A DNA stretch of 39,177 bases from NCBI RefSeq assembly GCF_024609785.1, contig NZ_JANHJQ010000027.1:1-39177 (forward strand), in the 5' to 3' direction. This document shows, piece by piece, positions 7,818-15,742 of the stretch. Numbering within the stretch: position 1 is the first letter of the stretch; the number at the start of each line of letters is the position of its first letter. The translations under genes were made by a program, and so were the position numbers. The stretch comes from Pseudalkalibacillus decolorationis. GTDB lineage: Bacteria; Bacillota; Bacilli; Bacillales; Fictibacillaceae. The notes beneath the pieces are model-generated. The model was not told the origin of the DNA, ran no database searches, and was given only the letters and a program-made list of their open reading frames with translations.

Positions 7818-9245
7818 ATGGCATGGTTAGAAGCCATTGTATCGTGGGGAAATAACATTCTTTGGACGTATGTACTGATTGCAATGCTCATTATCCTAGG
7901 TTTATATTTTTCCATTCGAACGAAATTTGTTCAATTCCGCTTAATTGGGGACATGGTGAAACTGCTAGGGGAAGGCGCGACTGCTTCTGGGGATAAAAAG
8001 AAAAAAGGGGTATCATCATTCCAAGCCTTTAGTATTAGTACAGCATCTAGAGTTGGAACAGGAAACTTAGCGGGTGTTGCTCTAGCAATATCGCTTGGAG
8101 GACCTGGAGCAGTATTTTGGATGTGGCTCATTGCATTAATTGGTGCAGCGTCTGCATTTGTAGAGAGTACGCTTGCACAGATCTATAAGGTGAAAGACGA
8201 TTTTGGATTCCGCGGCGGTCCTGCATATTATATGGAAAAAGGGCTAAACAAACGCTGGATGGGGATTCTTTTCGCAATTCTGATTACGTTTACATTCGGT
8301 CTTGTTTTTAACGCGGTGCAAACGAATACGATTTCACTAGCCTTTGAAAATTCATTTGGGATCGACCGTTATGTGTTTGGTATTGTCATCAGTATCATTA
8401 CTGCGATTATCATTTTTGGCGGGATCAAACGGATTGCACGTGTTGCAGAGGCGATTGTTCCGGTTATGGCAGTTCTTTATTTATTGCTCGCACTTTATAT
8501 TATCGTTGTGAATATTTCGGAGATTCCCTCTGTCATTCAGCTGATTGTTAGTAGTGCATTTGGTCTAGAAGAAGCAATTGGCGGTGGTATTGGTGCGGCC
8601 TTGATGAATGGAATCAAACGTGGTCTGTTTTCGAATGAAGCTGGTATGGGTAGTGCACCGAATGCTGCTGCAACAGCCAGTGTGTCACATCCTGCTAAGC
8701 AAGGCTTGATTCAAACGTTAAGTGTTTTTACGGATACGATCCTCATTTGTAGTGCAACAGCATTCATGATTATTTTATCCGGTGTATATCAAGGATCTAG
8801 TGATGGTATTCAACTTACCCAAGATGCTTTAACGACACACGTAGGTGATTGGGCAGGGATTTTGATTTCGGTTTTCATTTTCCTATTTGCCTTCAGTTCA
8901 GTCGTCGGGAACTATTATTATGGGGAAACGAACCTTGAATTCATTAAGCCGGATAACAAAAGTTTGATCTTAATTTATCGCTTAGCAGTTGTCGGAATGG
9001 TTATGTTCGGTTCCATTGCTAAGATTTCAATTGTTTGGAGTCTAGCAGATTTGTTCATGGCGTTAATGGCTGTCGTGAACTTGATTGCGATTACGATGCT
9101 CGGAAAAATTGCCTTTGCCGCTCTGAAGGATTATCTAGATCAAAAGCGTGCTGGTAAAAATCCTGTTTTTAACCCGAGGACGATCGGTCTGAAAAATACC
9201 GAGGTTTGGGATGAGGTATCAAAGGATTATTCCACTGATAAATAA
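7818..9245 (+). CDS. AGCS-family sodium:alanine/glycine symporter
   Basis: This 475-aa integral membrane protein imports alanine or glycine with Na+ (or H+). It shows about 10-11 hydrophobic helices. The family signature region is clear: FSISTASRVGTGNLAGVALAI near residue 70, GGPGAVFWMWLIALIGA, FRGGPAYYMEKGL, and NGIKRGLFSNEAGMGSAPNAAATA near residue 265. Length is normal for the family. ATG 7818 follows GAGGTGA. Only 13 bases separate it from the ATL gene, so the two may share a transcript. Which of the two amino acids is preferred cannot be told from sequence. Confidence 0.9.
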   Translation: MAWLEAIVSWGNNILWTYVLIAMLIILGLYFSIRTKFVQFRLIGDMVKLLGEGATASGDKKKKGVSSFQAFSISTASRVGTGNLAGVALAISLGGPGAVFWMWLIALIGAASAFVESTLAQIYKVKDDFGFRGGPAYYMEKGLNKRWMGILFAILITFTFGLVFNAVQTNTISLAFENSFGIDRYVFGIVISIITAIIIFGGIKRIARVAEAIVPVMAVLYLLLALYIIVVNISEIPSVIQLIVSSAFGLEEAIGGGIGAALMNGIKRGLFSNEAGMGSAPNAAATASVSHPAKQGLIQTLSVFTDTILICSATAFMIILSGVYQGSSDGIQLTQDALTTHVGDWAGILISVFIFLFAFSSVVGNYYYGETNLEFIKPDNKSLILIYRLAVVGMVMFGSIAKISIVWSLADLFMALMAVVNLIAITMLGKIAFAALKDYLDQKRAGKNPVFNPRTIGLKNTEVWDEVSKDYSTDK

Positions 9246-9258
9246 GAGGGAGTGACAG

Positions 9259-9570
9259 ATGACTCCATTTACGAAAAAAGTGATTGAACTTATCAAAAAT
9301 ATTCCCGAGGGTAAAGTGATGACTTATGGGCAGATTGCAAGACTAGCTGGAAGTGCTAGAGGAGCGCGGCAAGTTGTTCGAGTACTACATTCATCAAGTA
9401 AAAAGTACAATCTTCCATGGCATCGAGTCATCAACTCAAAAGGAGAAATCGGGTTCCAGGATGACGAAGGATTCAATGTACAAAGGCTCTCTTTGGAAAG
9501 TGAAGGTATTGAATTTATTTCAGAGAAAAAGCTTGATTTGAAGCGGTATCGATATAATCCAGAAAACTAA
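9259..9570 (+). CDS. Alkyltransferase-like protein (ATL), PWHR active site
   Basis: This 103-aa protein is the DNA-binding half of O6-methylguanine methyltransferase: winged helix with MTYGQIARLAG (about 21-31) and ARGARQVVRVL (about 34-44, including the Arg finger). The cysteine that accepts the alkyl group in PCHR is replaced by Trp: L-P-W54-H-R. ATL proteins of this type bind O6-alkylguanine without repairing it and hand the lesion to nucleotide excision repair (established for E. coli and Schizosaccharomyces homologues). RBS GAGGGAGTG precedes ATG 9259. It follows the symporter by 13 bases, although no functional link is evident. Two hairpins follow. Confidence 0.85.
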   Translation: MTPFTKKVIELIKNIPEGKVMTYGQIARLAGSARGARQVVRVLHSSSKKYNLPWHRVINSKGEIGFQDDEGFNVQRLSLESEGIEFISEKKLDLKRYRYNPEN

Positions 9571-9600
9571 CTACCACAATTTTTTAACTGTGGTAGTTCA
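9569..9600 (+). terminator. Hairpin after the ATL gene
   Basis: The stem AACTACCACA / TGTGGTAGTT overlaps the stop codon region (9569-9598), with a loop of A and T. It has no good T run of its own, and a stronger hairpin follows at 9627. Confidence 0.45.
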
Positions 9601-9626
9601 TCCTATCCTACATCTAAAGTCTGAGT

Positions 9627-9658
9627 AAGGTCTTACGTTTTTAGTAAGGCCTTTTTTG
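9627..9658 (+). terminator. Rho-independent terminator
   Basis: The stem AAGGTCTTAC (9627-9636) / GTAAGGCCTT (9644-9653) is followed by TTTTTGT. It separates the symporter/ATL unit from the SDR operon. Confidence 0.65.
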
Positions 9659-9751
9659 TATGTAAAGTTCCATCCACGTTCCGACGATATTGCTCTTGTT
9701 CTGATTTACACTTAAATCAAGATAAAAACAAACCTTTTAGGAGTGATATAA

Positions 9752-10480
9752 ATGAATACAAAGCAAGTTGTGATGATAACTGGAGCGTCAATGGGACTAG
9801 GAAAGGCAGCAGCAAAAGCATTTGCAAGACAAGGTGCAGATCTTGCCATTTGTGCAAGAGGAGAAGTGAAATTGATGGAAACCGCAAAAGAATTAGAAGC
9901 ACTCGGAGCTGATGTTCTTGCGGTTACGGCTGATGCCTCAGATCCTCGTGATATTGAGCGGTTTGTTTCCCTTACAGAGTCGAACTTCGGAAGAATCGAT
10001 GTATTGATCAATAATGCGTCATTTCTTGGACCAAGTCCGATTCCGTTTCTTGCGGACTATCCATCGGAAGATTTTATAGAAGTATTACGTGTAAATGCAG
10101 CGGGTCCATTTTATGTCACCAAACGGGTATTACCGGGGATGTTACAGCGTGGTGTTGGGTCGATCATTAATGTGACCTCAGAAGCTGGGAATGTTGGCTA
10201 TGCTGGATGGGGTGCATACGGTGTATCGAAATTTGCACTCGAAGGACAGACAGAAATCTGGGCAGATGAACTCGATGGAACCGGTATTCGAATCAATATG
10301 ATCGATCCAGGGGAAATGGACACGGAAATGCATGACCGTGCAGTCCCTGATTGTGACTACGAACTGGCCGATCCTGAACACCTAACAGATGTTTTTCTAT
10401 ACCTCGCATCGGATGAAGCGAACAACGTGAACGGAAAACGATTAGAAGCACAAAATTTCACAGTAGAAAGCAGGGATTAA
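9752..10480 (+). CDS. Short-chain dehydrogenase/reductase
   Basis: This 242-aa classical SDR has the nucleotide-binding TGASMGLG (10-17), structural NNAS (87-90) and the catalytic triad Ser143, Tyr156 and Lys160 (YGVSK). The substrate is unknown. RBS TTTTAGGAGTG precedes ATG 9752. It heads a compact cluster: its stop is one base from the start of the QueA-like gene, which in turn overlaps the VOC gene. The C-terminal end (GKRLEAQNFTVESRD) is unusual in being polar. The tight arrangement implies a shared pathway, so its substrate may be the product or precursor of the QueA-like reaction (inference). Confidence 0.85.
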   Translation: MNTKQVVMITGASMGLGKAAAKAFARQGADLAICARGEVKLMETAKELEALGADVLAVTADASDPRDIERFVSLTESNFGRIDVLINNASFLGPSPIPFLADYPSEDFIEVLRVNAAGPFYVTKRVLPGMLQRGVGSIINVTSEAGNVGYAGWGAYGVSKFALEGQTEIWADELDGTGIRINMIDPGEMDTEMHDRAVPDCDYELADPEHLTDVFLYLASDEANNVNGKRLEAQNFTVESRD

Positions 10481-10481
10481 C

Positions 10482-11567
10482 ATGGCACTAGCTGCAAGGG
10501 ATCCAATCCATTTTGATCTACCAGGTGAATTAAATGCATCGATTCCGGCGGAAAGACGCGGAGTAAACCGGGATCATGTACGGTTGATGATCTTAGATCG
10601 TAACAATGGCAATACGTACCATGATCAGTTTTATAAATTGGAAAATTACTTGAAGGTAGGTGACCTGCTTGTTCTCAACACCAGTCGAACCCTTCCAGCC
10701 GCTTTTACAGTGGAATTAAAGCGAGCGAAAGGCGTCAATGTAAAAGACGTCGAGCTTAGACTTGCACAACGAAAAAGCAATTCAGTTTGGAAAGTGCTGG
10801 TTGTCGGTCAAACGGTTCAGCAAGGAGATGAATTAACTTTTTCACCTACACTCCGAGCACGAGTCCGTACCTGCAATCCAAAATCACCGCTCGTGACGAT
10901 TTCATTTTCAAAGCGAGGGAATGACTTGTACGATCAATTATACAAGCTTGGGGAACCGATCCGCTATGAGTATATTAAGGAAAACTGGACGCTCGATTAC
11001 TATCAAACCGTGTATGGAACGGTACCGGGTTCAGTTGAAATGACCTCAGCAGGGAGAGCATTCAGTTGGGAAATGCTGTTCCGTCTAAAAAAGAAAGGGA
11101 TTCAGATTGCTACAATCACACTTCATACAGGGCTGAGCTATTTCCTAAATGATCAATGGAAGGTAGGTCCAGCTGAAAGTCTTGAAGAATATGAGGTGCC
11201 TGGAGATACGGCAGAATTGATTCGTAAAACGAAGGAACAAGGAGGGAGAGTCATCGCAGTTGGTACCACGGTTGTCCGAGCACTTGAGTCAGCGGTTGAT
11301 GGAAACGGAAGATCTATCTCACAAAAGGGATGGACAAATTTACACATTCATGGAGACTTCGAGCTGCAAATCGTAGATGGTTTGATCACTGGGTTCCATG
11401 AGCCAGAAGCAAGTCACCTCGATATGCTGTCAGCCTTTGTTCCGCAACTCATTTTAAAAACTGCATACAAGGAAGCCGTTGATCAACGCTATCTATGGCA
11501 TGAATTTGGAGATATGAATCTGATCTTGGGGAGACGTTCGGATGAAATTCCATCACTTGGGTATTGA
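10482..11567 (+). CDS. QueA-like SAM:tRNA ribosyltransferase-isomerase paralogue
   Basis: This 361-aa protein aligns along its length with QueA, the enzyme that transfers and rearranges ribose from SAM onto preQ1-tRNA. Shared segments are the N-terminal FDLP...P.ER, LVLNTSRTLPA, DYYQTVYGTVPGSVE, ITLHTGLSYF, GTTVVRALES, GLITGFHEPEASHLDMLSAF and RYLWHEFGDMNLI. Near residues 183-195 it reads GSVEMTSAGRAFS where I recall canonical QueA having GSVAAPTAGLHFT, so a core SAM/substrate loop differs. No tgt, queuosine or yajC genes are nearby; the neighbours are an SDR and a VOC protein. I therefore treat it as a paralogue that may act on another substrate. It starts with ATG one base after the SDR stop. 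Confidence 0.75.
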   Translation: MALAARDPIHFDLPGELNASIPAERRGVNRDHVRLMILDRNNGNTYHDQFYKLENYLKVGDLLVLNTSRTLPAAFTVELKRAKGVNVKDVELRLAQRKSNSVWKVLVVGQTVQQGDELTFSPTLRARVRTCNPKSPLVTISFSKRGNDLYDQLYKLGEPIRYEYIKENWTLDYYQTVYGTVPGSVEMTSAGRAFSWEMLFRLKKKGIQIATITLHTGLSYFLNDQWKVGPAESLEEYEVPGDTAELIRKTKEQGGRVIAVGTTVVRALESAVDGNGRSISQKGWTNLHIHGDFELQIVDGLITGFHEPEASHLDMLSAFVPQLILKTAYKEAVDQRYLWHEFGDMNLILGRRSDEIPSLGY

Positions 11568-11889
11568 AACGACAGACTTAGAACGATCAATTTCCTTTTT
11601 TAAACGGTTTGGTTTTCAAGTTGAGCAAAAAGTAACCCTGATGGGGGAATCGCTTGTCTTTCTAACTCTTGATGATTTTAGATTGGAACTCACCCAAGTT
11701 GAGTCTTTAGGAGAAAGTACAAGCACGATCCATTTTGCTTTGGAAGTAAAGGACCTCGAACAGTCATTGGAAAAGTTGGGAGAGGACATCGTAGTAAACG
11801 AAGGTCCATATAACCTCGAGAACGGCTGGAAAACCGTATTTATTATCGGCCCAAACGGTGAAAACATCGAGCTTTTACAAGTGAATTAA
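11542..11889 (+). CDS. VOC (glyoxalase/dioxygenase-fold) protein
   Basis: This 115-aa protein has the paired beta-alpha-beta-beta-beta pattern of the vicinal oxygen chelate superfamily: MKFHHLGIETTDLERSISFF at the start, LEVKDLEQSLEKLG in the middle and FIIGPNGENIELLQ at the end. Metal-ligand candidates are His5 (HHLGI), Glu near residue 52 and the terminal Glu of ENIELLQ. It overlaps the QueA-like gene by 26 bases, with RBS GGGGAGA inside that gene, so the two are translationally coupled. Members range from glyoxalases to epimerases and resistance proteins, and the reaction here is unknown. Confidence 0.8.
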   Translation: MKFHHLGIETTDLERSISFFKRFGFQVEQKVTLMGESLVFLTLDDFRLELTQVESLGESTSTIHFALEVKDLEQSLEKLGEDIVVNEGPYNLENGWKTVFIIGPNGENIELLQVN

Positions 11890-11961
11890 TTTATCAAGAG
11901 GATCACGCAAATTGGATGTCTTGAACAGTTTAGATAAAGTCCTTTACTTTGGACAGTATAA

Positions 11962-11991
11962 AGCCGCATTCTTCCGTTGAAAACTGCGGCT
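11962..11991 (+). terminator. Hairpin after the SDR/QueA-like/VOC operon
   Basis: The stem AGCCGCA (11962-11968) / TGCGGCT (11985-11991) has a 16-nt loop. It lacks a T run, so it is only a weak candidate for the end of the operon. Confidence 0.35.
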
Positions 11992-12088
11992 GTTGCGCAT
12001 TACAATCCGGGATTTGTGATAAAAAGTGTTATATCATAGCCCCCTTTTCTTTAACAAATACCAGTTTATATATGATGTATAAAATTAA

Positions 12089-12904
12089 TTATATTTCCTC
12101 CCAAATCGCATTGGTGTAAGCAATTTTCATCCCAGCTCGTTCCATATTCTTTTGGCTCACACTTCCATATGCAGCTTGTCCAACTATTAAATTACAGTTA
12201 AGCTTAATTGCTGTTTCTATACGTTTATTTATTAATGCACTTTGGACCCCTTTGTTCCTTAGTTCTGGAACTGTAGCTGATGCAGCTAAGGTTCCAATCC
12301 CATTCTTCACAAATAGTACTCCAACTCCAGCAGGCTCACCTTCTACACTTGCCACATAAAATGTCCAATTGTCTTTATCATCAAGGACCTTATTGTTTTC
12401 TGTAACATGCTCCTTTAAGAACGAAGGCATATTAAACCCTTTTGTATAAATTTCTCCAAAAGTATCAAATTCATCTTTCTTAATTTCCTCTATACGTATT
12501 GATGAATTCAATTCTTTATTTAAAATGAGGTCGACATTTAAATTTCGGTAAAGAGCCGTGTGGAATCCGCTATGAAAATACCCCTTTTTACTCAATGTTC
12601 TTAGGAGGTCTGTAGTAGAATTGGCTGGAGTAAGTTCAAAACGGGCAGGAATATCTCTTTCTAAGTAAAAATCTAAGATGGAGTCAATATCCTCAACATC
12701 ATTATTACTAATCCCTTTAACAGTGTTGAAAGAAGGACCTGGAATATTTTTCACTGAAAATACGAATGCATTCCTGAATTTTCTAATTTCAACACCCATT
12801 GGATTACCTTTTATTTCTTTAACTGCTTTTAACCTATCTTCTAATGTGTCTATTTCTGATTGTTCAATTAGTACAGCGTTTTCCTTTGATAATACAAAAG
12901 ACAT
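12089..12904 (-). CDS. GNAT-family acetyltransferase (two-domain)
   Basis: This 271-aa protein has an N-terminal region of GNAT-like size (about 1-130) and a C-terminal GNAT domain with the acetyl-CoA-binding loop VPELRNKGVQSALI (about residue 215-228) and the following NLIVGQAAYGSVSQKNMERAGM, typical of the fourth helix region. The substrate is not predictable. The ATG follows CTGAGGTGAA with good spacing. It is more AT-rich than the flanking operons and lies next to a non-coding AT-rich stretch and a pseudogene, so it may be a recent arrival (inference). It is transcribed alone. Confidence 0.8.
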   Translation of the reverse strand: MSFVLSKENAVLIEQSEIDTLEDRLKAVKEIKGNPMGVEIRKFRNAFVFSVKNIPGPSFNTVKGISNNDVEDIDSILDFYLERDIPARFELTPANSTTDLLRTLSKKGYFHSGFHTALYRNLNVDLILNKELNSSIRIEEIKKDEFDTFGEIYTKGFNMPSFLKEHVTENNKVLDDKDNWTFYVASVEGEPAGVGVLFVKNGIGTLAASATVPELRNKGVQSALINKRIETAIKLNCNLIVGQAAYGSVSQKNMERAGMKIAYTNAIWEEI

Positions 12905-13300
12905 AAATTCACCTCAGATTATATTTTATTAAAATTACTTTTTCCACAATCCAAAATTTGTTGAATAAGGCTATGTTAAATCTTAATTTATGACATTCGA
13001 AACAAACTGCCTATTAAACATCACTGTACTTTAATTCAATAAAAAAGGCATTTCTCCTTTTTGAAAAAATGAATAGTTCAATAAGAAAAGCAACATGAGA
13101 TGACAGCTTGCCCTTTAAGTAACCAACCCTTCGTATATGCAAATCAGTTTTCCTCATCAAAATAATTTTGGATTATTAGTAAAAAATGTGTAAAATTCTC
13201 CTTTCTTCTAGTGCTGTTTCTAACTATACTTCAAAATTACTAGCAATTATTCTCTTGGGGGGGTATGAACCCTTATGAATGCCACTTCTCTTTCAACATG
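12905..13300. other. AT-rich non-coding stretch
   Basis: No credible ORF on either strand and no copy of repeats A or B. A GGGGGGGTATGAACCC-like patch near 13256-13271 and the promoter of the candidate RNA at its right end are the only items I could pick out. Confidence 0.4.
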
Positions 13301-13320
13301 AACAGTGGTATACTAATCTG

Positions 13321-13438
13321 GCGATGAGCTAATTTTGCATAAGACGAGATTGACACGCCTTTTGGGCAATGCACTATGTGGAGTGCTGTCTCTCGCGGCA
13401 AAACGCACAAAAAGACGTCCTATTGGGCGTCTTTTTTC
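13321..13438 (+). ncRNA. Candidate structured non-coding RNA
   Basis: An extended -10 box TGGTATACT (13306-13314) precedes a segment that folds by eye: closing helix TTTTGC (13333-13338) / GCAAAA (13398-13403); helix CGAGA-TT-GACA (13345-13355) / TGTCTCTCG (13387-13395); inside it two hairpins, GCC-GGC (13357-13367) and GCACT/AGTGC (13371-13386), forming a three-way junction. A strong terminator closes it (13409-13438). No intact gene lies directly downstream, so a free RNA is as likely as a riboswitch. It matches no riboswitch class I can recall. Confidence 0.45.
13409..13438 (+). terminator. Rho-independent terminator of the candidate RNA
   Basis: The stem AAAAGACGTCC / GGGCGTCTTTT with a 4-nt loop is followed by TTTTTTC. 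It is preceded by the three-way-junction segment and followed by a pseudogene. Confidence 0.8.
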
Positions 13439-13557
13439 TACGATACGATCCTTTGAAGGTATTTATCATACTTTAAGTTAACTAAACTTTGAACTACTAA
13501 CTGCCAATCTTTACTATCACTTCTAATTCAAACTGCTCTTTTCTTGAATAACTTACA

Positions 13558-13939
13558 ATTTCAAGATGAAGGGTGGAATGCTTGGTTCACTGACAAAACA
13601 ACCATGAATGGCATGCTGACGGGACAGGAGAAATTCAGTTTCGGTGGGAAAGTTTCGGTGTCAATCAAGAAGATTATGAAGATGGCGGGAAGATCGTGGA
13701 GGCCATTCTAGGAAAATCATTTGTATTCCAATGGGCCCCTGGAGAAGGCAATACTACAAGTTCCGTTTACACTTAAACCATACAGGGACGGTACTCTGGT
13801 TAGCTTGAAAGAGTCAGGATACTCCAATACTGATAAAGACTTGGCTGCGTGCATCAATTGTTCGACCGGTTGGGTAGAGGCGATGACTCTTTTAAAAGTG
13901 TATTTGGAGGAAGGATTTGTTTATAAGAAAGATCTATAG
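13558..13939 (+). pseudogene. Frameshifted SRPBCC/AHSA1-like gene
   Basis: Conceptual translation across three frames gives a START/SRPBCC-fold protein: DEGWNAWFTDKTTM (13567-13608 region), then after a one-base loss ADGTGEIQFRWESFGVNQED...LGKSFVFQWAPGEGN, then after a second shift near 13766 FTLKPYRDGTLVSLKESGYS...CSTGWVEAMTLLKVYLEEG to the stop at 13937-13939. The N-terminal 20 or so residues and the start codon are not recognisable. Two frameshifts plus a missing start make this a decayed gene; the longest surviving ORF (TTG 13721) is only its C-terminal third. Confidence 0.75.
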
Positions 13940-13990
13940 CCTGCAATTTTCTTAATCATCTGAAGCTCACAAATTAGGAGTGAACGGCAA

Positions 13991-14512
13991 ATGGATCATG
14001 GTGTGAAAAATTTACGATTCAGGAGAGAACCAATGCCAAAACTAAGTAAAGAAAATTGGAAAGATGATCGAGTCGCATCAGCCCGAAACGGTGAAAATCC
14101 GATGGTGATTACAGAAATGAGAAGCGATTTTGCGGTCATCGGTGATACGCAATTTTTACCCGGCTACTGTTTATTGTTGCCTTTTAAGAAGGTTGATAGC
14201 TTAAATGATTTATCCGTGAAACAACGTGAGGAGTATTTGCTGGATGGTAGTCTAATAGGGGATACAATTCAGTACGTTTGTAATCCAATCAGAATAAATT
14301 ATTCGATATACGGTAATACAGACGCTTTCCTGCACACTCATATTTTCCCAAGATATGAATGGGAATCAGCAGAAAGCATATCAAAACCGGTTTGGTTATA
14401 CCCAGGAAACCACTGGCAGGACGATAAGTATTTATTCACCGAGGGGCAGCATGCGCATATGAAAGAAAAGCTGAAACATAAACTTCATGAAAGAATGAAA
14501 GATGCCTATTAG
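13991..14512 (+). CDS. HIT-family hydrolase
   Basis: This 173-aa protein has the histidine-triad-type motif H115-T-H117-I-F-P near the C-terminal half (AFLHTHIFPRYEWES). The third histidine of the classical HxHxH is replaced by Phe, as occurs in some diadenosine polyphosphate hydrolase-like HIT proteins. The segment GDTQFLPGYCLLLPFKKVDSLNDLS (about 50-75) is the usual approach to the nucleotide site. A nucleotide phosphohydrolase or phosphoramidase role is inferred. The ATG follows TTAGGAGTGA. It is monocistronic with a terminator behind it. Loss of the third His leaves activity uncertain. Confidence 0.8.
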   Translation: MDHGVKNLRFRREPMPKLSKENWKDDRVASARNGENPMVITEMRSDFAVIGDTQFLPGYCLLLPFKKVDSLNDLSVKQREEYLLDGSLIGDTIQYVCNPIRINYSIYGNTDAFLHTHIFPRYEWESAESISKPVWLYPGNHWQDDKYLFTEGQHAHMKEKLKHKLHERMKDAY

Positions 14513-14536
14513 TGGGTACAAGCGGGGAAGGTAAAT

Positions 14537-14597
14537 CAAAGTGCCAGGCTCCTATTCCATCCATTTGCGATAAGAGAGGACCTGACACTTTTTTTTA
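14537..14597 (+). terminator. Long-loop Rho-independent terminator
   Basis: AAAGTGCCAGG (14538-14548) pairs with CCTGACACTT (14581-14590), followed by eight T residues. It lies between convergent genes (HIT and thermonuclease). Confidence 0.65.
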
Positions 14598-14617
14598 CCT
14601 ATATTAACAATTGGTCA

Positions 14618-15559
14618 TCAACATGTTGAATCATCCTGTGTTTTTTTCGAATAACCGGCTTGTTTTGCATGATTTTCTTTTAGAAAAAAGACCCGATTTT
14701 CAATAGCAACACTTTCCCACTTTTCTGGTTCAACGTATTCCTTAGTTTGATAGTTTCCTACAAATTTATTTGGACCTCCGCGCTTATTGAAACGGAATTC
14801 ATATGGCAGTTCATCAATTGGGCGGTCTGGATTCCATAATCCTTTGCCGCATTCTTTTGCTTTTACAACGGTTTTTCCATACTCTTCAAAGTTCTCTAGA
14901 TTTGGATAAATGAAATAGGGAACAGCCATACCTTTTGCAATCAGCTCTTTATTTATGTTTTCTTTCTTTTCTATAACAATTGCTAGGAGGCGGCCATATT
15001 GATCAAAGGGATCGTCCCCGACACTTATGTCTACTTTATCTCCCTCTTTCAAAAGGTCTTTCAGTACTCTTGTGGCTTCCTCTGCATAATATCCTTGTGA
15101 ATCACCCTGATAATTGGTTTCAGGGGTATCGATTGAGACTAACCGAACTTTGGTGGCCCCAAGAACAGGCTTCTGCAGGTGAAGGGTATCACCATCTACC
15201 ACACTTTTTACAGAGGATGAAAACCGACGTGATAGGGAAGGGGAATCTGACTGGTCCTCTGATTTTCTTACGTCTTTGTTAGAAGCCACATGTAATTCGA
15301 GATGGTTGGTGGTGTCAATTTTTCCTTTTACATCAAACCATTTTCCAGTTTGAAGTTCATTAAGCGGTGACTTTGATTTAACAAGGACTCCATTCATGTC
15401 GTTATCAATAAATGGATAGTTATAGCCGTCTTCTAGTGGTTCCTCAGCTTTTTTGATAAGGTATCCATTAAATGTAACGTCTTGTCCTCTTAATTCATCA
15501 TGGTTTTGTTTAGCTAAATCTTCAATTTTCATGTCCGAATTATTTGTCAATCTTCTCAC
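14618..15559 (-). CDS. Thermonuclease (SNase-like) with N-terminal OB-like domain
   Basis: This 313-aa protein has a staphylococcal-nuclease domain at about residues 115-245: VVDGDTLHL, VRLVSIDTPE, AEEATRVLKDLL and DQYGRLLAIV carry the expected acidic metal ligands and Arg residues; WNPDRP closes the fold. The first 100 residues (DVTFNGYLIKK...GKWFDVKGKIDTTNHLELHV) look like an OB-type nucleic-acid-binding domain. No signal peptide is evident, so it may be intracellular, unlike secreted nucleases. The start is ambiguous: GTG 15559, or TTG 15550, which has GGTGA five bases upstream; ATG 15532 lacks a ribosome binding site. It is a single gene. Confidence 0.8.
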   Translation of the reverse strand: MRRLTNNSDMKIEDLAKQNHDELRGQDVTFNGYLIKKAEEPLEDGYNYPFIDNDMNGVLVKSKSPLNELQTGKWFDVKGKIDTTNHLELHVASNKDVRKSEDQSDSPSLSRRFSSSVKSVVDGDTLHLQKPVLGATKVRLVSIDTPETNYQGDSQGYYAEEATRVLKDLLKEGDKVDISVGDDPFDQYGRLLAIVIEKKENINKELIAKGMAVPYFIYPNLENFEEYGKTVVKAKECGKGLWNPDRPIDELPYEFRFNKRGGPNKFVGNYQTKEYVEPEKWESVAIENRVFFLKENHAKQAGYSKKTQDDSTC

Positions 15560-15702
15560 CCACTTTCATTAGATTATATTAAGTTTACTAGATCGTGAAC
15601 AATCAAACATTAAAAATGGACACTATTACAAAAAATGAGTATTTGCACATAAGCTGATATTAATATAAATGAATCCATGGACTCAATTCTCTTTACAATT
15701 TT

Positions 15703-15736
15703 AAAGGACTGACAATTTAGTAGGTCAGTCCTTTAT
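15703..15736 (-). terminator. Hairpin terminator behind the M14 carboxypeptidase
   Basis: The stem AAAGGACTGAC (15703-15713) / GTCAGTCCTTT (15724-15734) lies 9 bases after the minus-strand stop at 15743. The arm sequence is the same as in the hairpin at 3039-3072, so this terminator stem is itself repeated in the window. Confidence 0.65.
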
Positions 15737-15742
15737 ACAATA

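Noticed and set aside
13321-13438. Purine, fluoride, c-di-GMP or glycine riboswitch
   Set aside because: The conserved junction sequences of these classes, as I know them, are absent; only the general three-way shape is shared with purine riboswitches.
12089-14512. Genomic island with integrase
   Set aside because: The region is AT-rich and has a pseudogene, but no integrase, tRNA gene or att-like direct repeat was found.
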